In this document: in pieces, positions 43,480 to 56,454 of the stretch
How the letters are laid out: each line of letters starts with the position of its first letter
Numbering within the stretch: position 1 is the first letter of the stretch
Origin: Leucocoprinus leucothites
Taxonomy: Eukaryota; Basidiomycota; Agaricomycetes; Agaricales; Agaricaceae
Assembly: GCA_013368445.1 (NCBI GenBank)
Contig: JAACJO010000002.1
Span: 2,418,001 to 2,482,000, forward strand
Direction: 5' to 3'
Length of the DNA: 64,000 nt
Notes under the pieces: model-generated
The model's database searches: none
The model's input: the letters and a program-made list of their open reading frames with translations, nothing else
What the model was told of the DNA's origin: nothing
Position numbers and translations under genes: made by a program

Positions 43480-43590
43480 GATGATGGTGAAAGGGGTTTG
43501 AGCCGAAAAAGGCAACAATGATTTCGGCTAGTAGGCCGTCTCATCAAATCCATCCGCATCTCGGCGCCAAACCGCTTAGCCACTCTCGAC

Positions 43591-46500
43591 ATGGCTACCA
43601 TATCCACTGCTCTTCGCAATTTCAAGGAACCGTCGAAGGATCAGCTCACGCAGGCTTTCTTTTCAATACCAACGTCGACTACACATAGTGCTACGATCGG
43701 TGCGAGTGGTAGTAGCAAGAATGGGAGCGCAGAAGAGGTTGACAAGATGGAGATTAATGCGGTGTTAAGTTTGGGAGAACAGAATGTGGAGGATTCATAT
43801 GTGGGTTCATGGTCCTTGATTTAAGGCTGCTGCTGATATGGGTTCAGGCTGGGAAGTTGTATATTATTGCGCCCTATCTAGCGTTCGCGTCTCTAGACCG
43901 CAAGTCTGTCAGACTCACAATTCCACTCTCCACGATTCGTCGTGTCGAGCGGCTTAATGCACGTGCTGGAGTGTATGCGCTCAGCCTCCTCACATGGCAC
44001 GGTATGAAGATTGTATGTGTTGCCAATTTCCGCCTCCTTGTCCGACGACTCATGGACATAAATGACGTTAGATCGTGCAACTAACGTCGCTACGACCAAC
44101 TGCAGATCTCTTCTGTAGTCTGCTTCGCGACGCGCTCAAGATCGAGCTACAGAAGGGGCAGATGAAGGCCGTCAAGGGCTTTTCGCGGACATGCTTTTCA
44201 GAACATTTGATCACTGAGCAGGGCCCCGGTGAGGTAGCGGAGGGCGCTGGCGCCCCGGATGTTGTGGATAAGGACGCTGATGGTGATGATGTTGCGTATC
44301 ACGGTGGACTAGGCTTGAAGTTCAAGTTTCCCGGCGATCCCAAGAAGTTCGTATTTTCTCCTATCCTCAACCCTAACTGAATATGGGCTGACGCCCACAT
44401 CCGCAGGTTGCGTGAAGCTTCAAAGCTCAAACTATGGACAACCTATCTAAAATGTGCGCCCATCCTTCTGTCCTTATTGTTGTGGACCACTGATATCCCC
44501 TCCATCACTTGCATAGCCCACGGTCGCAACCTGACCCTTCTACGTTACCCACAGTGTACGCGCCTCGTCCAAGTTGGCCTCCCAAATCGACTCCGAGGCG
44601 AGATGTGGGAGACGCTCTCTGGCTCAATATACCTACGATACGCCAATCCCGGGTTCTATGATAGACTCCTTGAAGAACACAAAGGTCGGACGAGCACGAG
44701 TACAGAGGATATCGAGAAGGATTTGCATAGAAGTTTACCTGAATATGCGGGATATCAGAGCGAGGAAGGCATTTCTGCTCTGAGAAGAGTGTTACAGGCA
44801 TATTCCTTCAAGAACCCAGAGCTTGGATACTGTCAGGTGCGGTTGTTACTTGCTTTTGTTCCGATGGTTACTCAGAAATAAGTCGGCGTAGGCTATGAAT
44901 ATCCTTGCCGCGGCTATTCTCATGTTGGTGCTTTCGTTGCTATCCTTAGGTGCTGACTGAAATCGGGCATTTAGATACATGTCGGAGGAACAGGCTTTCT
45001 GGCTCCTTGAAGTCCTCTGTGATCGTCTCCTACCTGGATACTATGCGTACGCCTCACGCTAGTTCTTCTGGTATCTGACTCTGACCTTGCATTTATAGCC
45101 CATCAATGCACGGAACACTCCTGGACCAGCGCGTTTTTGAAGCGCTGGTACAAAGATGTCTACCTATGATTCATGAACACTTCCAATCTGTTGACGTTCA
45201 GCTCTCTGTTGCTTCTTTGCCTTGGTTCCTCAGTCTGTAGGTGCTTTCTTCGTTCCATGTACGACTTTCCGCTTAGATCTGCTATATATAGATACATAAA
45301 CTCAATGCCTATGGTATTCGCTTTCCGAATTGTCGATTGCTTCTTTTGTATGGGACCAAAGGTGTTGTTCCAAGTTGGGTGCGTACTTTGTGAATTCGAG
45401 AGCTAGTGCTTGGATGCTGATTCTTCATAAAGACTAGGTTTGTGTGATCGGCTATGTGAACGCTATAACGATTAACCCTCCCATCTAGCTATCCTCAAAA
45501 TCAACGGAGAGAAGCTCCTCGAAATTCAAGACGACGGCGGATTCCTCAAGTTCGCTCTATTCTATCTTCCTAACGATGCCATGTTCTGACCAGACCCATT
45601 CATTAGCCTAATGCGAGACTACTTCGCCTCCCTCGGGGATTCCGCTAATCCAAAGTCCACCGACCCCCGTGCCCGTGCCATAACCAAATTCCAAGAACTC
45701 CTTCTCATCTCCTTCCGTGAATTCTCCATCATCACGGATGAAACAATCCAATCCGAACGTAAGCGCTACCGCAGCGAAATCATCACATCCATCGAATCAT
45801 TCTCCAAACGTTCATCAATCCGAAACCTCAAATCCCTCGGCCGGTTCGCCAAGGACCAGGTCGGACTTATCTACGATGCGCTGTACAAAGCTATGTGCGT
45901 CGTGCCTCCTCCACCTGTAGCCCTCCCTCCACCGAGTCTGATTAAGACTGCGGATGGGACGGAGGGTGAGGGACGGGTGGAGACGAGGATTGGGGCGGCG
46001 ACATTCAAGGTGTTTTTGAGTGAGGTTGTTACGTGGGCGAGGAATGATAAGATTGTGAGGAATGGATTTGGGAGTATTGGTGGGTTGGACGTTGGGTTGG
46101 GTAGGGAGAGGGTGGATAGGGAGGTTGCCGATCATGAATTTTTGGATAGGCTGTTTTATTTCTGGGATGTTGAGTGTAGAGGGGCTTTGTCTTTCCAGGT
46201 GGGTTGAGTTGTTGTATTGTGCTGCTGGGTCACTGAGAGGTGACGAATATTCGTAGGATTTGGTATCGGGGTTGGATGGCGTGATGTTCAATGATTTGAT
46301 GGAGAATATTGAGTGGTTCTTTAATCTCCATGACAAGAACAAGGATGGACACTTGACGAAAGATGAAGTTTTGACGCTTTCGGAGACATTCCTCGTGAGT
46401 GTTTCTCTTCTCTTCCTACGCTCGCCTAAGCTCAAATTGACGCTTTCTTCCCAGTTCATCTTCCGTCACGAGGTTGGCGACGCCTATCTGGGCGCTGTAA

Positions 46501-47712
46501 GCCGATTCATGACCAACGCGTTTGAATACGGCGATGCGCTCCTCCCGAGACCAGAATCAAAGGAGGGAGCTGAAGTACCAGATTCGCCGCCACCTATTGA
46601 GTCGAACCAGCCCTATCTGAACCTTGCGACGTACGTCCAACATCCCTCCCCCGTTTTGCTCCTCACAACATACGACTAATTTTATCGTACAACATGTAGC
46701 TTCCGCATGGTTGTCCTCGCAGACGAAATCCTTGAATCCTTCTTCGAAACTGACCTCTCAGCGTCATTCCAACTTCACCCTTTGCCTGAGCTTGATCTTC
46801 CATTACCGAGCGCTAGCACAAGTGGATTCTTAGGCGACTTATGGTCGTCAATTGCTACGGATAGTAACAAGAAGATGTTCAACATGATTACAGATGAACT
46901 CGGAAAGACTATCGGAAAACATCAGGTACATTGCTTTTTCTGATCACTGAGCCTGAGTACGAGGCTGATCCGTATCGGAACCAGGTCATCAACAAACCTT
47001 CAATCGGACGATACACCAAACTTGAAGAACCAAAAGCTCGAGAATCTCTACTTACACCTTCAATGCGCAAGAGCGTCTCCAAATCAAGTCTTAAATCCAG
47101 TGACACGGGAATAACGACTACAACAGGTGGAATGACGTCGCCTACCACTACTACCTCAGGCACGATATCCTCTTCTGGCCTTTCTGATCTCACTATACCC
47201 ACCTCTTCATCGTCTACTGTGTCGAGGGCATCTGCAAGTGGAGGAGGCGGAGGAACAAGTAAATCGTTACCTCCGGTTCCGCCTTCGCCTATTGCAGAGT
47301 CGGATAAAGATAGGCAGGCGGATACGATGTTACAGGCTGTTGCGAAAGCTGGCGCAACGGTTTTGGAGAGGACGCCGTTTGCGATTGATGATGCACAGGA
47401 TTCTTCGTCTGAGGAAGAGGAAGATGATGAAGATGAGGACGAAGATGATGACGAAGAGGATGATGATGAAGAGGAGGATGACGAAGAAGATGAGGATGAG
47501 GATGATGAAGAGGAAGAGGAGGAAGAGGAAATTAATGAAGATGATCAGGTTTTGGATGAGGTCGATGCGTTTTTGGAGGCTCATGATTCTGGGTTGACAG
47601 ACGCGGATAAGGAGGTTGCTAAACGTATGTTTGAATCTATGCTTCTGCTAAAAACTCGAGCTGATGATGTTTTCCCTCTTTAGAGCTCCAAACAGCACAA
47701 CCCCTCAGGTAA
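43591..47712 (+). CDS. GRAM-TBC-EF-hand Rab GTPase-activating protein (Gyp2/TBC1D8-9 type)
   Basis: Stimulates GTP hydrolysis on Rab GTPases in vesicle traffic. Seventeen exons: 43591-43800, 43848-44012, 44072-44346, 44407-44453, 44517-44836, 44892-44923, 44975-45046, 45099-45236, 45292-45378, 45433-45437, 45489-45549, 45607-46198, 46257-46394, 46455-46630, 46700-46925, 46985-47624 and 47684-47712, giving 1070 residues. Domains: GRAM (about 70-160), TBC (about 245-480) with both catalytic fingers (IEKDLHR and GYCQ), one EF-hand ([12 protein letters not shown], near 695) and an Asp/Glu-rich tract encoded at 47401-47535. The 5-nt exon ACTAG is needed to give the conserved [12 protein letters not shown]. 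The boundaries after residue 848 are less sure. Confidence 0.87.
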
Positions 47713-48007
47713 ATGGGAGGAACATTTTCACGTTGATGGAAGAAATCAGGGATATCTGGACGCTCATTGTTTTAAGTACATCGCGATCGTTTGTTTGTGC
47801 AGCTATTTTTGTAACATTATAGATAGTGCTACGGAGATTTGGTTTTCTACGATAGCTGAACGTGGATTTCAAGAACAGGAGACAATTGTGAGAGACAGTT
47901 AATGATACAGGAGGGTATGTAGGACAACAGGAGCAAAAGGGGTTTGTGCAAGTAGGATGTGATATGAATACAAGAAACATTCAGTATAGAGTGTTGTGCC
48001 ATCAGGA

Positions 48008-49487
<1,480 letters not shown>

Positions 49488-49803
49488 CGTGAGTTAGGAG
49501 CCTTTTTAGAGATGCTTGTCCTGCGCGTGAATAGGAATGTAAGGGAGAGACTGAGCGCCAACTGCAGATTAGCACCAAGAACAAAAATATGTAACTTATG
49601 TAGCCATCATTTTTCCACACCCCTGTCTCTAGCTCTGCGTGCCAATTGTACCTAAGTACAGTTCCATTGATCCAATCATCAATAACTTGGTCTCAACTGA
49701 CGCCGGCTTTCGCCAGCCCTTCTTCAAAGTTTCAACATTCTACCTGCAAAATCAATTTAATACTAGGTTAACTCCTTTCCCTACAAAACGAATCTACTCA
49801 CAT
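49488..49803. promoter_or_regulatory. Divergent upstream region of WDR5 and the F-box pseudogene
   Basis: The first 145 bases or so next to WDR5 are repeated in the truncated duplicate (54683-54829), so the WDR5 promoter region was copied along with the coding part. I cannot point to a specific factor site. Confidence 0.45.
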
Positions 49804-51252
49804 GACAAAGTACGACTTTCCCAACAGGAAACAAAAGGTGGTTTGGCAAACAAGAAATGCGATTGACTCGTCAATCAATCGTTTGCCATTCGAGACCATC
49901 TCTACCATTTTCTTCTATGCGATCTGCCACCCTTCTCCTTTCAATCATTATACTTCATGGGGGCGCGACGCGTCCAACTCAAGAGGGACCCTGAGGACGC
50001 GTTTTTTTCGGTTACTCTGGGGGCGGTATGCAGTTCTTGGCGAACTGTTGTCCTATCCACACTAAAGCTGTGGACTTACTTCAAATACCCCGAGTCAGCA
50101 TGGAAGCGCAAGCGGGACTGTCGCTATCTACTTGCTCTATATCTTCACAATTCGAGACATCTCCCTATCTCCATCTCCCTCACCTTTACTGGCGACGTTG
50201 ACAGCTCGTTGCTCTAATTTCCAACTTAAAACGGATTCGTTCTCTCTTTCTATGGAATCCTCCGCCTTGTTGGGTCTCCAAACTCAAGGACATCCCTTTC
50301 ATTACCAAACTTGTCGATTGACTGGGAATCCAGGTCGCCACATACCAAAGAACGCCTTCCCATCCACAGATGTCATGCACTCGTTTGTCTCTCCCTCCAC
50401 TGAGCCCGCGCCGCATCAGCGCTAGATGATGGTCGAATTATCTATCAAATTCCCTCCTCCCTCACTATCTTGGATCTGTCATTTATTCCAATTGACACCT
50501 GCATCAAGGCCATGCTCAGGTGCCCCAATTTGGTCGAGGCATACATACACGATCGTCAGGGGGAAGATGAATACCTCCCTCCATATTACCTCAAAGAAAA
50601 CTGGTTCACAGAGCCAGTAGTGTTTTTGCATCTCAAGGTTTTCTTGTGGGATTGGTCACATGATGGTTCAGACTGGGCGGAGGTTTTTTTGGAGCGTATA
50701 CAAACCCCAAGCTTATGCACGCTTGTGCTAGTAGCATCATATGATGGGCAGTTACAGGAACTATCTTCCGGTGAAAGGTGTTTTATTGATCAACTCCCTC
50801 GAACTCTTCGAACGCTGGAGCTTCAACAAGTTACCGACATCGACGTTGATGGCTTAGGTCACCTCAGCTATAAATCTTCCCTTGAGAATCTGATCGTCTC
50901 CTACTGCGAATTTAATGCTATGGTCACTATCTTCAACACCCTCTGTCCTCCAAAAAGCACCATTGATCAGCCAGTTTGCCTACCTCTGCTCAAATCCCTC
51001 TTGTTCGTTAGTTGCACAGTCGGTGAAGATGATGATACGCCATTGGAGCTCAATATCGCCCAGCTCGAGCCATTGGTTGAGGCGCTGGAGCACCGATTAG
51101 GCAAGGATGTGACGTTCAAGCTCGAGTTTTCTAGGCTTGGCGTTGATTAGAGCCCAAAGTTTCAGAGAGAGCTACAGGGCTTGGTGGCGAAGGGGGTCCA
51201 TTTGGAACTTATAGAAGATTCGGAACCGATACATTGGCTACAAGTGCGCTGA
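49802..51252 (+). pseudogene. F-box/LRR-like gene with several frameshifts
   Basis: Blocks in collinear order: SSINRLPFETISTIFFYAI (F-box, 49850-49920), in a second frame VTLGAVCSSWRTVVLSTLKLWTYF (from about 50011), a leucine-rich middle with stops, then a long open frame 50470-51150 (LDLSFIPIDTCIKAMLRCPNLVEAYI, RTLRTLELQQV). After a TAG at 51148 comes the family tail LELIEDSEPIHWLQ, ending at 51252. At least two frame changes plus stops mean it cannot make a full protein. Confidence 0.8.
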
Positions 51253-51932
51253 GGATACTAACAAGTTTTGGGATGTTACATATACATATCTGCGATACGG
51301 GATCTTGCCCGTGCACGGTCAAGCCTAATTAGAGTAATGTGCTGAATGAATTTGGTAGCGACATACTTTCTTCCCTCTGACTCTTTTTATTCACGGGCTC
51401 ATCATGCGTCATCTGGAGGTTTCACACAGAAGAACACACATGCGTCGAACCATTCAATCTTTTCCCGGCACCCCGCGCTCAAAGAGCGATCCCTTGTGCC
51501 GTCGCTACGGCGGTCGACGAAGCGACCCTTCAAGCTTCAACAAGCTTCAATTACGCTGGATATTCTTGAGTGGGGAGGACCATGACTCTCGCTCTGTGCA
51601 AGGAAGTGAGGCTGGGCTCGGACAGGAGCCTCGGTCCTGTTCTGCAAGGTCGACTTCTATGACATTGACTACGGTAGACCGTTTGAGCTTCTTGATTTAG
51701 AAAGGACTACAAACACTGAGTTTTCTCTTGTAAATTTTTATTGGTGGCCTGTTCTCCTGTATCTGCTGAAATACGTTCAGTGAATATCTTTCGTTTATAC
51801 ATAAAAATAAATAAAAACACCAAAATTCAAACTTAAAATTGATTCAACAGACATCTGACAGTCCCCAAAAAACTTGATTTATATACATCATAACATTACC
51901 CTCCTCTCTTCAACCCCAGCCATACCATCTAG
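51253..51932. other. Intergenic region between the F-box pseudogene and dienelactone hydrolase
   Basis: Convergent 3' flanks, 0.68 kb. An overlapping pair of frames near 51346-51700 shows no recognisable motif. Confidence 0.4.
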
Positions 51933-53112
51933 TCAAGCATACTTGATAAACCATTCAACAGCATTCCTGAATGCTCCCTCCTTGCCAGCTTTCACCTTCG
52001 GGTCACTCAAACCACCACGAACAGCGAAACCATGCGTACACCCTTCCCAATAAGCCCTCTCATATCCGGGGCCGAATTTACCCTGGCCGAAGATCGTGTC
52101 AGCTTGAGCTTGGGCTTCATGAGGGAATTGAGTATCGGTAGTGCAGCTGTTGATGAGGAGAGGTGCCTTGGATGATTGAGCGTATTTCTGTTGGTCGGGG
52201 AAGGAGAGTTAAGTGGGTCAGTGAGTTTGTTTGAGAGAGGGAAAGTGTACGTATGCGTTGCTACCCACCTCAAGATCATCAGGAACTTTCAGAAGTGAGG
52301 GGTGGCAGACAACACTAGCTTTAATGATGTTTTCGAACGCGAGGTCAAAGACGTAGCGACCTAGGGCACGATGGTATAAGAGACGGAGAGTATGAGTACG
52401 AGTTAAAAAATACGCACCACCAAAGCAATAGCCAACAGCAACAAACTCCTTCACACCCTGTTCGATAAGCCCAGCAATGACCTTGTCCAGAGTTGGGCGG
52501 GTCTGCTCTTGCATGTGGTTCGAGAGCCATTTCATGAGATCAAAATCAGCCTATTTGCCAATGGGAAGTAAACGCCATGTATAGAAGGTAAGAGTGATTA
52601 GGTGAATCATACCCGGCCGAGAGCATCAAGAGGAAGAGCGTCGCCGTTGAAGTAGTCAGGAATGACGGTCTAAAGATAAACGCGAATCAGGAACATTGAT
52701 ACACTCTCTGAGTATTGTAGACGTACGTAGAATCCATTGCGAGCGTAGTCATCGGCGAGGAGCTGGTTTTAGGAAAAAGAGTGCCTTGAACGTTTTACAT
52801 CTATGCCGTCATAGTTCGAGAGTGACGAACCTGGGCGTTGGTCAACTTGTGGCCAAAGGCATCTGGGAGGTAGAGGAGGGCTTTATCCTTGGGATAATCG
52901 ACGGTAGGAGTGGCGATATAGACATCAACGCCGTTGATCTGGGTCTCCTTGCCTGTGAAACAAAAAATGGGTAAATATCTACAACACGATCGGGCGAGAC
53001 GCACCCTCAGGCGTGCCCTCGTGCCTAACGCCTACGTTCTGTGTCAGTTTGGTAGATCCTAGACGGACTGATCAGCAAGCTCACCGGAAATACAGTGCTT
53101 GCAGAGACTCAT
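51933..53112 (-). CDS. Dienelactone hydrolase family protein
   Basis: Alpha/beta-hydrolase of the DLH family; bacterial members open dienelactones in chloroaromatic breakdown, while fungal members usually have unknown substrates. Exons 53112-53085, 53031-53005, 52952-52831, 52762-52727, 52669-52613, 52550-52418, 52360-52269 and 52187-51933 join in phase to 249 residues, the standard size. The nucleophile is Cys132 in VGYCFGG. The other triad residues are probably Asp183 (SCTTDTQFP) and His217 (CTHGFAVRG). The N-terminus (CKHCISGVRHEGTPEG) is typical of fungal members and is split by a 27-nt second exon. Likely cytosolic; no signal peptide seen. Confidence 0.9.
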
Positions 53113-53293
53113 TTCGTGGTGAGAAAATAGATAAGAGATGGTGGGGAGGGCCTGGTGTCCTCGATTGGGAGTGCTTTATAACCGGTCGGACTAATTATAG
53201 TGATCTCTTTCCCCCTCTGAGCCTCGAATTCGCACGTGGAATGTCCCGCAACACTCTGTGGGTGAGGTAGATGCCGGTTGGGGTTGTCATTCT

Positions 53294-53604
53294 TCACTCA
53301 TTAAGCCTCATCTGGGGCAAAGGCATTCGGAAGCCAGAAGCCAACCCATCTGCGCGTTGAACACCCCCTGGAAAATTGATATGCGATAGCATGAACACAG
53401 CATCTTGTCTACCATTTGCGTCGACTTTCCGTCGTCAAGGTTAGACCTATATAGCAAGGAACGCGTCCGTTCTGCGGAAGCATGATGATCAGCGAAGGCA
53501 CATACTTCTGTGATACATCCAACAACCAGATCGCCAACTTCAGGATTATACTTTGTGATAAACCCTTCGGTCAGCAGATAATGACGATTATCTAGCTCAA
53601 GCAC
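53294..53604 (-). pseudogene. Relic of the exosome subunit gene RRP4
   Basis: Two adjacent blocks match the S1/KH region of the exosome cap subunit Rrp4: TKYNPEVGDLVVGCITEV, and after an intron-like gap (GTATGTG...ATATAG) KVDANGRQDAVFMLSHINFPGGVQR. The second block is in another frame with a TGA just before it, and it runs to a stop at 53294. The N-terminal and distal KH parts are absent here. It is a fragment left by duplication or decay; a full RRP4 copy should exist elsewhere. Confidence 0.68.
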
Positions 53605-53976
53605 TGTACCGACTTCAGATAGTTTGAGCAGTTACCAGTTTGTGCACTCACTAAATCAGTCCCGCCACAGATGCTATAGCCTCTTCGTTATCTACGTATG
53701 CTCCATGGACACTATCTCAACTGGGTTTAATTTCATGCGTTCGGTGGCTCCACAAATACGCTACATACCGCATGAACTCCTGGGAAGACGTCAACACTTC
53801 GCTTGGACACGTCGGTGTTGATTCGTCGGTTTGATTATAACCTTTCACCTAAATCTATGGATAGGTCTTCCGATGCGCCATGGGGATGATACGATTGATT
53901 GTATCCATTACAATCGCTGGTAGTGGGGAGGACGGGAAAGGGATCGCCATGGAAGATCTCCAGTCGGTGGTAGCAC

Positions 53977-54830
53977 GCAGTAGACCAGAAAAGTCAGATA
54001 ATCCATTTCACGCAACGTTCCATATCCGTGCATCTCATTCACACCCGCCTGAGACGAGCAAATCCCCAGTCGTGTGGTAGCCGAGGCAGAAGACTCGTTT
54101 CGTATGACCTTTCAGAACTTTAACCCTAGACGATGACACCAATTATCGAGAACTTGATGTGTGAGATTAGGAGCTAAGCACCAGCTCAATGTTCTATATT
54201 CGAATGGTAGTGTCGTCAGAAGCTGATGCAAGGGATGTACTGTGCGACAACCAGGCGATATCCGAAAGTCCTTGGGCGTGACCGCTCAGATCGCGGACGA
54301 ACTCGCCATTCTCTGGGTTCCACATCTTGACGATTTTCTCTGTACATATGAGGCGACTCGGATAAATCAGATAATAAACTCACAATGAAATCAGAAAGAA
54401 CAACATACCGCAGGAGGCTAGCAATTTGTTATCAGAACTGAATTTGACTGCAGAGATTGACATAGTGTGGCCCCATAGTATATTTCGTAGCTCATAATTC
54501 AGTGGCCTGACGCGTGATACTCGAACGGGAGGCGCTGGAAGCTGAGGTGGAGGTGGAGGAGCAGGTCGCACAACAGGGGCAGGAAGTGGTGGTGGTTGGT
54601 TTTGCGGGAGTTCATCTTCAGTTGTTTGAGAGGCAGTATCATCTTCGGATGAAGTATCGTCCATTCCTGCTAGGGCATCCATCGTGAGTTAGGAGCCTTT
54701 TTAGAGATGCTTGTCCTGCGCGTGAATAAGAATGTAACAGGAAGACCAAACGCTAACTGCAGATCAGCACCAAGAACAACAATATGTAACTTATATGGCC
54801 ATCATTTTTCCACACCCCTGTCTCTAGTTC
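53977..54830 (-). pseudogene. Truncated duplicate of WDR5 with its upstream region
   Basis: Repeats 48.77-49.63 kb: about 145 bp of upstream sequence, exon 1 (start at 54682, first residue changes MDPLAG to MDALAG), exon 2 and exon 3, then ends abruptly near 53977. The acceptor before exon 2 is lost (TTAG changed), exon 3 has lost 8 bases close to its start, and the donor after exon 3 reads AT instead of GT. Exons 4-8 are absent. It cannot encode a propeller. Confidence 0.88.
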
Positions 54831-55219
54831 CGAACTGTACTCCACTCAGCACTGTATCTAACCGGCGTCAAACATTTGCATCCGCATTGATTCACGGTTA
54901 GAGCGTGTGCTCCTGGCGCAGAATACAGAGATACTCTACGCACATACCATCTTTGCAGATGCTGATGATCACAAAGAAAAAATGGGCCAAAATATGGATG
55001 ACAGCCTCCAGGGGCGCCTTTTTTCGGAAGGTTTCTCGAACCGTATCAGGCCACCACTCCGCCTTGACGATTTACTTAGATTTTTTATCTGACTCGGCCA
55101 TGATGTACTTCACTTTTGTATTGGCTAGTGCGCGATTCAGCGTGTACAGGTGCAGAATAGCATGCCCTGCAGTCTGTGACGCTATTACACGCAAGGCTTG
55201 ACATTATGAAACCGAAACA
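54831..55219. other. Short intergenic region
   Basis: 0.39 kb between the WDR5 fragment and the 3' end of the small membrane-protein gene. Nothing recognised. Confidence 0.4.
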
Positions 55220-55734
55220 TTATATGATCTCAATGATTGAGGGCCAAATACTAAGGACATTCACTCAATGAAATGATAAACGTCAGTCGGCCAGAAGACT
55301 CACCTCAATAATCCTACAAAAACCTGCATCACTGCCAATAAGAATGGAATCCATCTAAACGAAGGTCATTGGGGAAAGCTAGCCCTAGCTTATATTACTT
55401 ACGTTGACATTTTAAAACCTGCGGCTCGATACAACCCCATGACGGCAAAACCTAGAACTGCCGAACCAATGACAGCCCCAGCGAGGCCAAGAGCGAGGAA
55501 GACGAGAAGAATGAGGACGGCAAAAGTCACTCGTGAACGCCTTTCATTTTTCTTCGGTGCTTGCATCGTAGACCTCGAAGTCGGTGTAGCTCGTGCTGTG
55601 AGCTGCGAACGACGAGAGCCAAGTAGTTGGAGAGGAACATAGGCACCATTATTCCTTGCCGTCCCCTGTTCTTGATCAACGCTGTATTCCTGTTCGGAGG
55701 ACTGGTCTGTAGATTGAGAAGAAAACTTGGACAT
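55220..55734 (-). CDS. Small predicted membrane protein, 137 aa
   Basis: Exons 55734-55403, 55354-55304 and 55250-55220 join in phase. A Ser/Gln-rich N-terminus (about 75 residues) with a basic KKNERRSR patch is followed by a long hydrophobic region (VTFAVLILLVFLALGLAGAVIG, then AVLGFAVMGLY) and, after an intron, WIPFLLAVMQVFVGLLSIWPSIIEII. That is two or three transmembrane helices and a hydrophobic C-terminus. Similar small proteins exist in basidiomycetes without a known role. The last exon is short but gives a clean hydrophobic end. Confidence 0.65.
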
Positions 55735-56454
55735 CGATCGGTGCGGCGGAAAGGTATAATTGCAGAAAGCATAGAATCCACAAACGAAGAAGAACGGGGT
55801 ATAAAATATGAGTGTCCAGTAAAAGGTGAACCGGAATATGTCTATATGTCGCTTGAGCAGGTGTTAAGTGATATTTACGGGAGATTTCGACTGACCATTT
55901 GCACTGTAGAGATAGGCACCTCTTGGCTGGATGGCTGGACGGTGTTCGATGTGAAGGATTTCTAGGCCAGGGTTATAGAGCGAAGGCCATGAGGGCGTTG
56001 TCGAAGACATGTGTCGTTAGATTCAACGACATACAATGTGCATGGCCAACCGCCCACAAACGAGTACTGGAGTCCTCAGAGTATCTAGTGCCAGTGGTGG
56101 TCGCCCTCAAGGCTCTCTGTCTGAAGTCCCGGATGCGGTTGGCGCGACACGTGATCATCTGTACTCACCGTTAGAACCCCTAGCCGATTCCAGTCACGGT
56201 GATCCTGAACCTGCCGCATCCCACCTTCTCAACTCTTGAAAAGATTGGGATAGCGGCGTTTGGATATACCAGCCTATGTGCCCGCAGATTGCGCAGAGAA
56301 TGTCCATTTGAATGGAGATAGACACTTATAACACTCAAGCACGAGATTATATTACATTTTCACGCTTGCAGACGGTAACCTTACTAAAAACTAGTGCTAG
56401 AGGAATTAGTAGAGCCGTAGTGTAATACATATACAACATCAGCGTATCTGAGCC
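55735..56454. other. Intergenic region, 0.72 kb
   Basis: Between the membrane-protein gene and TPT1. A plus-strand frame at 56036-56239 is Ser/Pro-rich but has no ATG context, splice partner or motif that convinces me. Confidence 0.4.

Noticed and set aside
51346..51700. Overlapping 79- and 98-codon frames downstream of the F-box pseudogene
   Set aside because: No domain, splice or context support.
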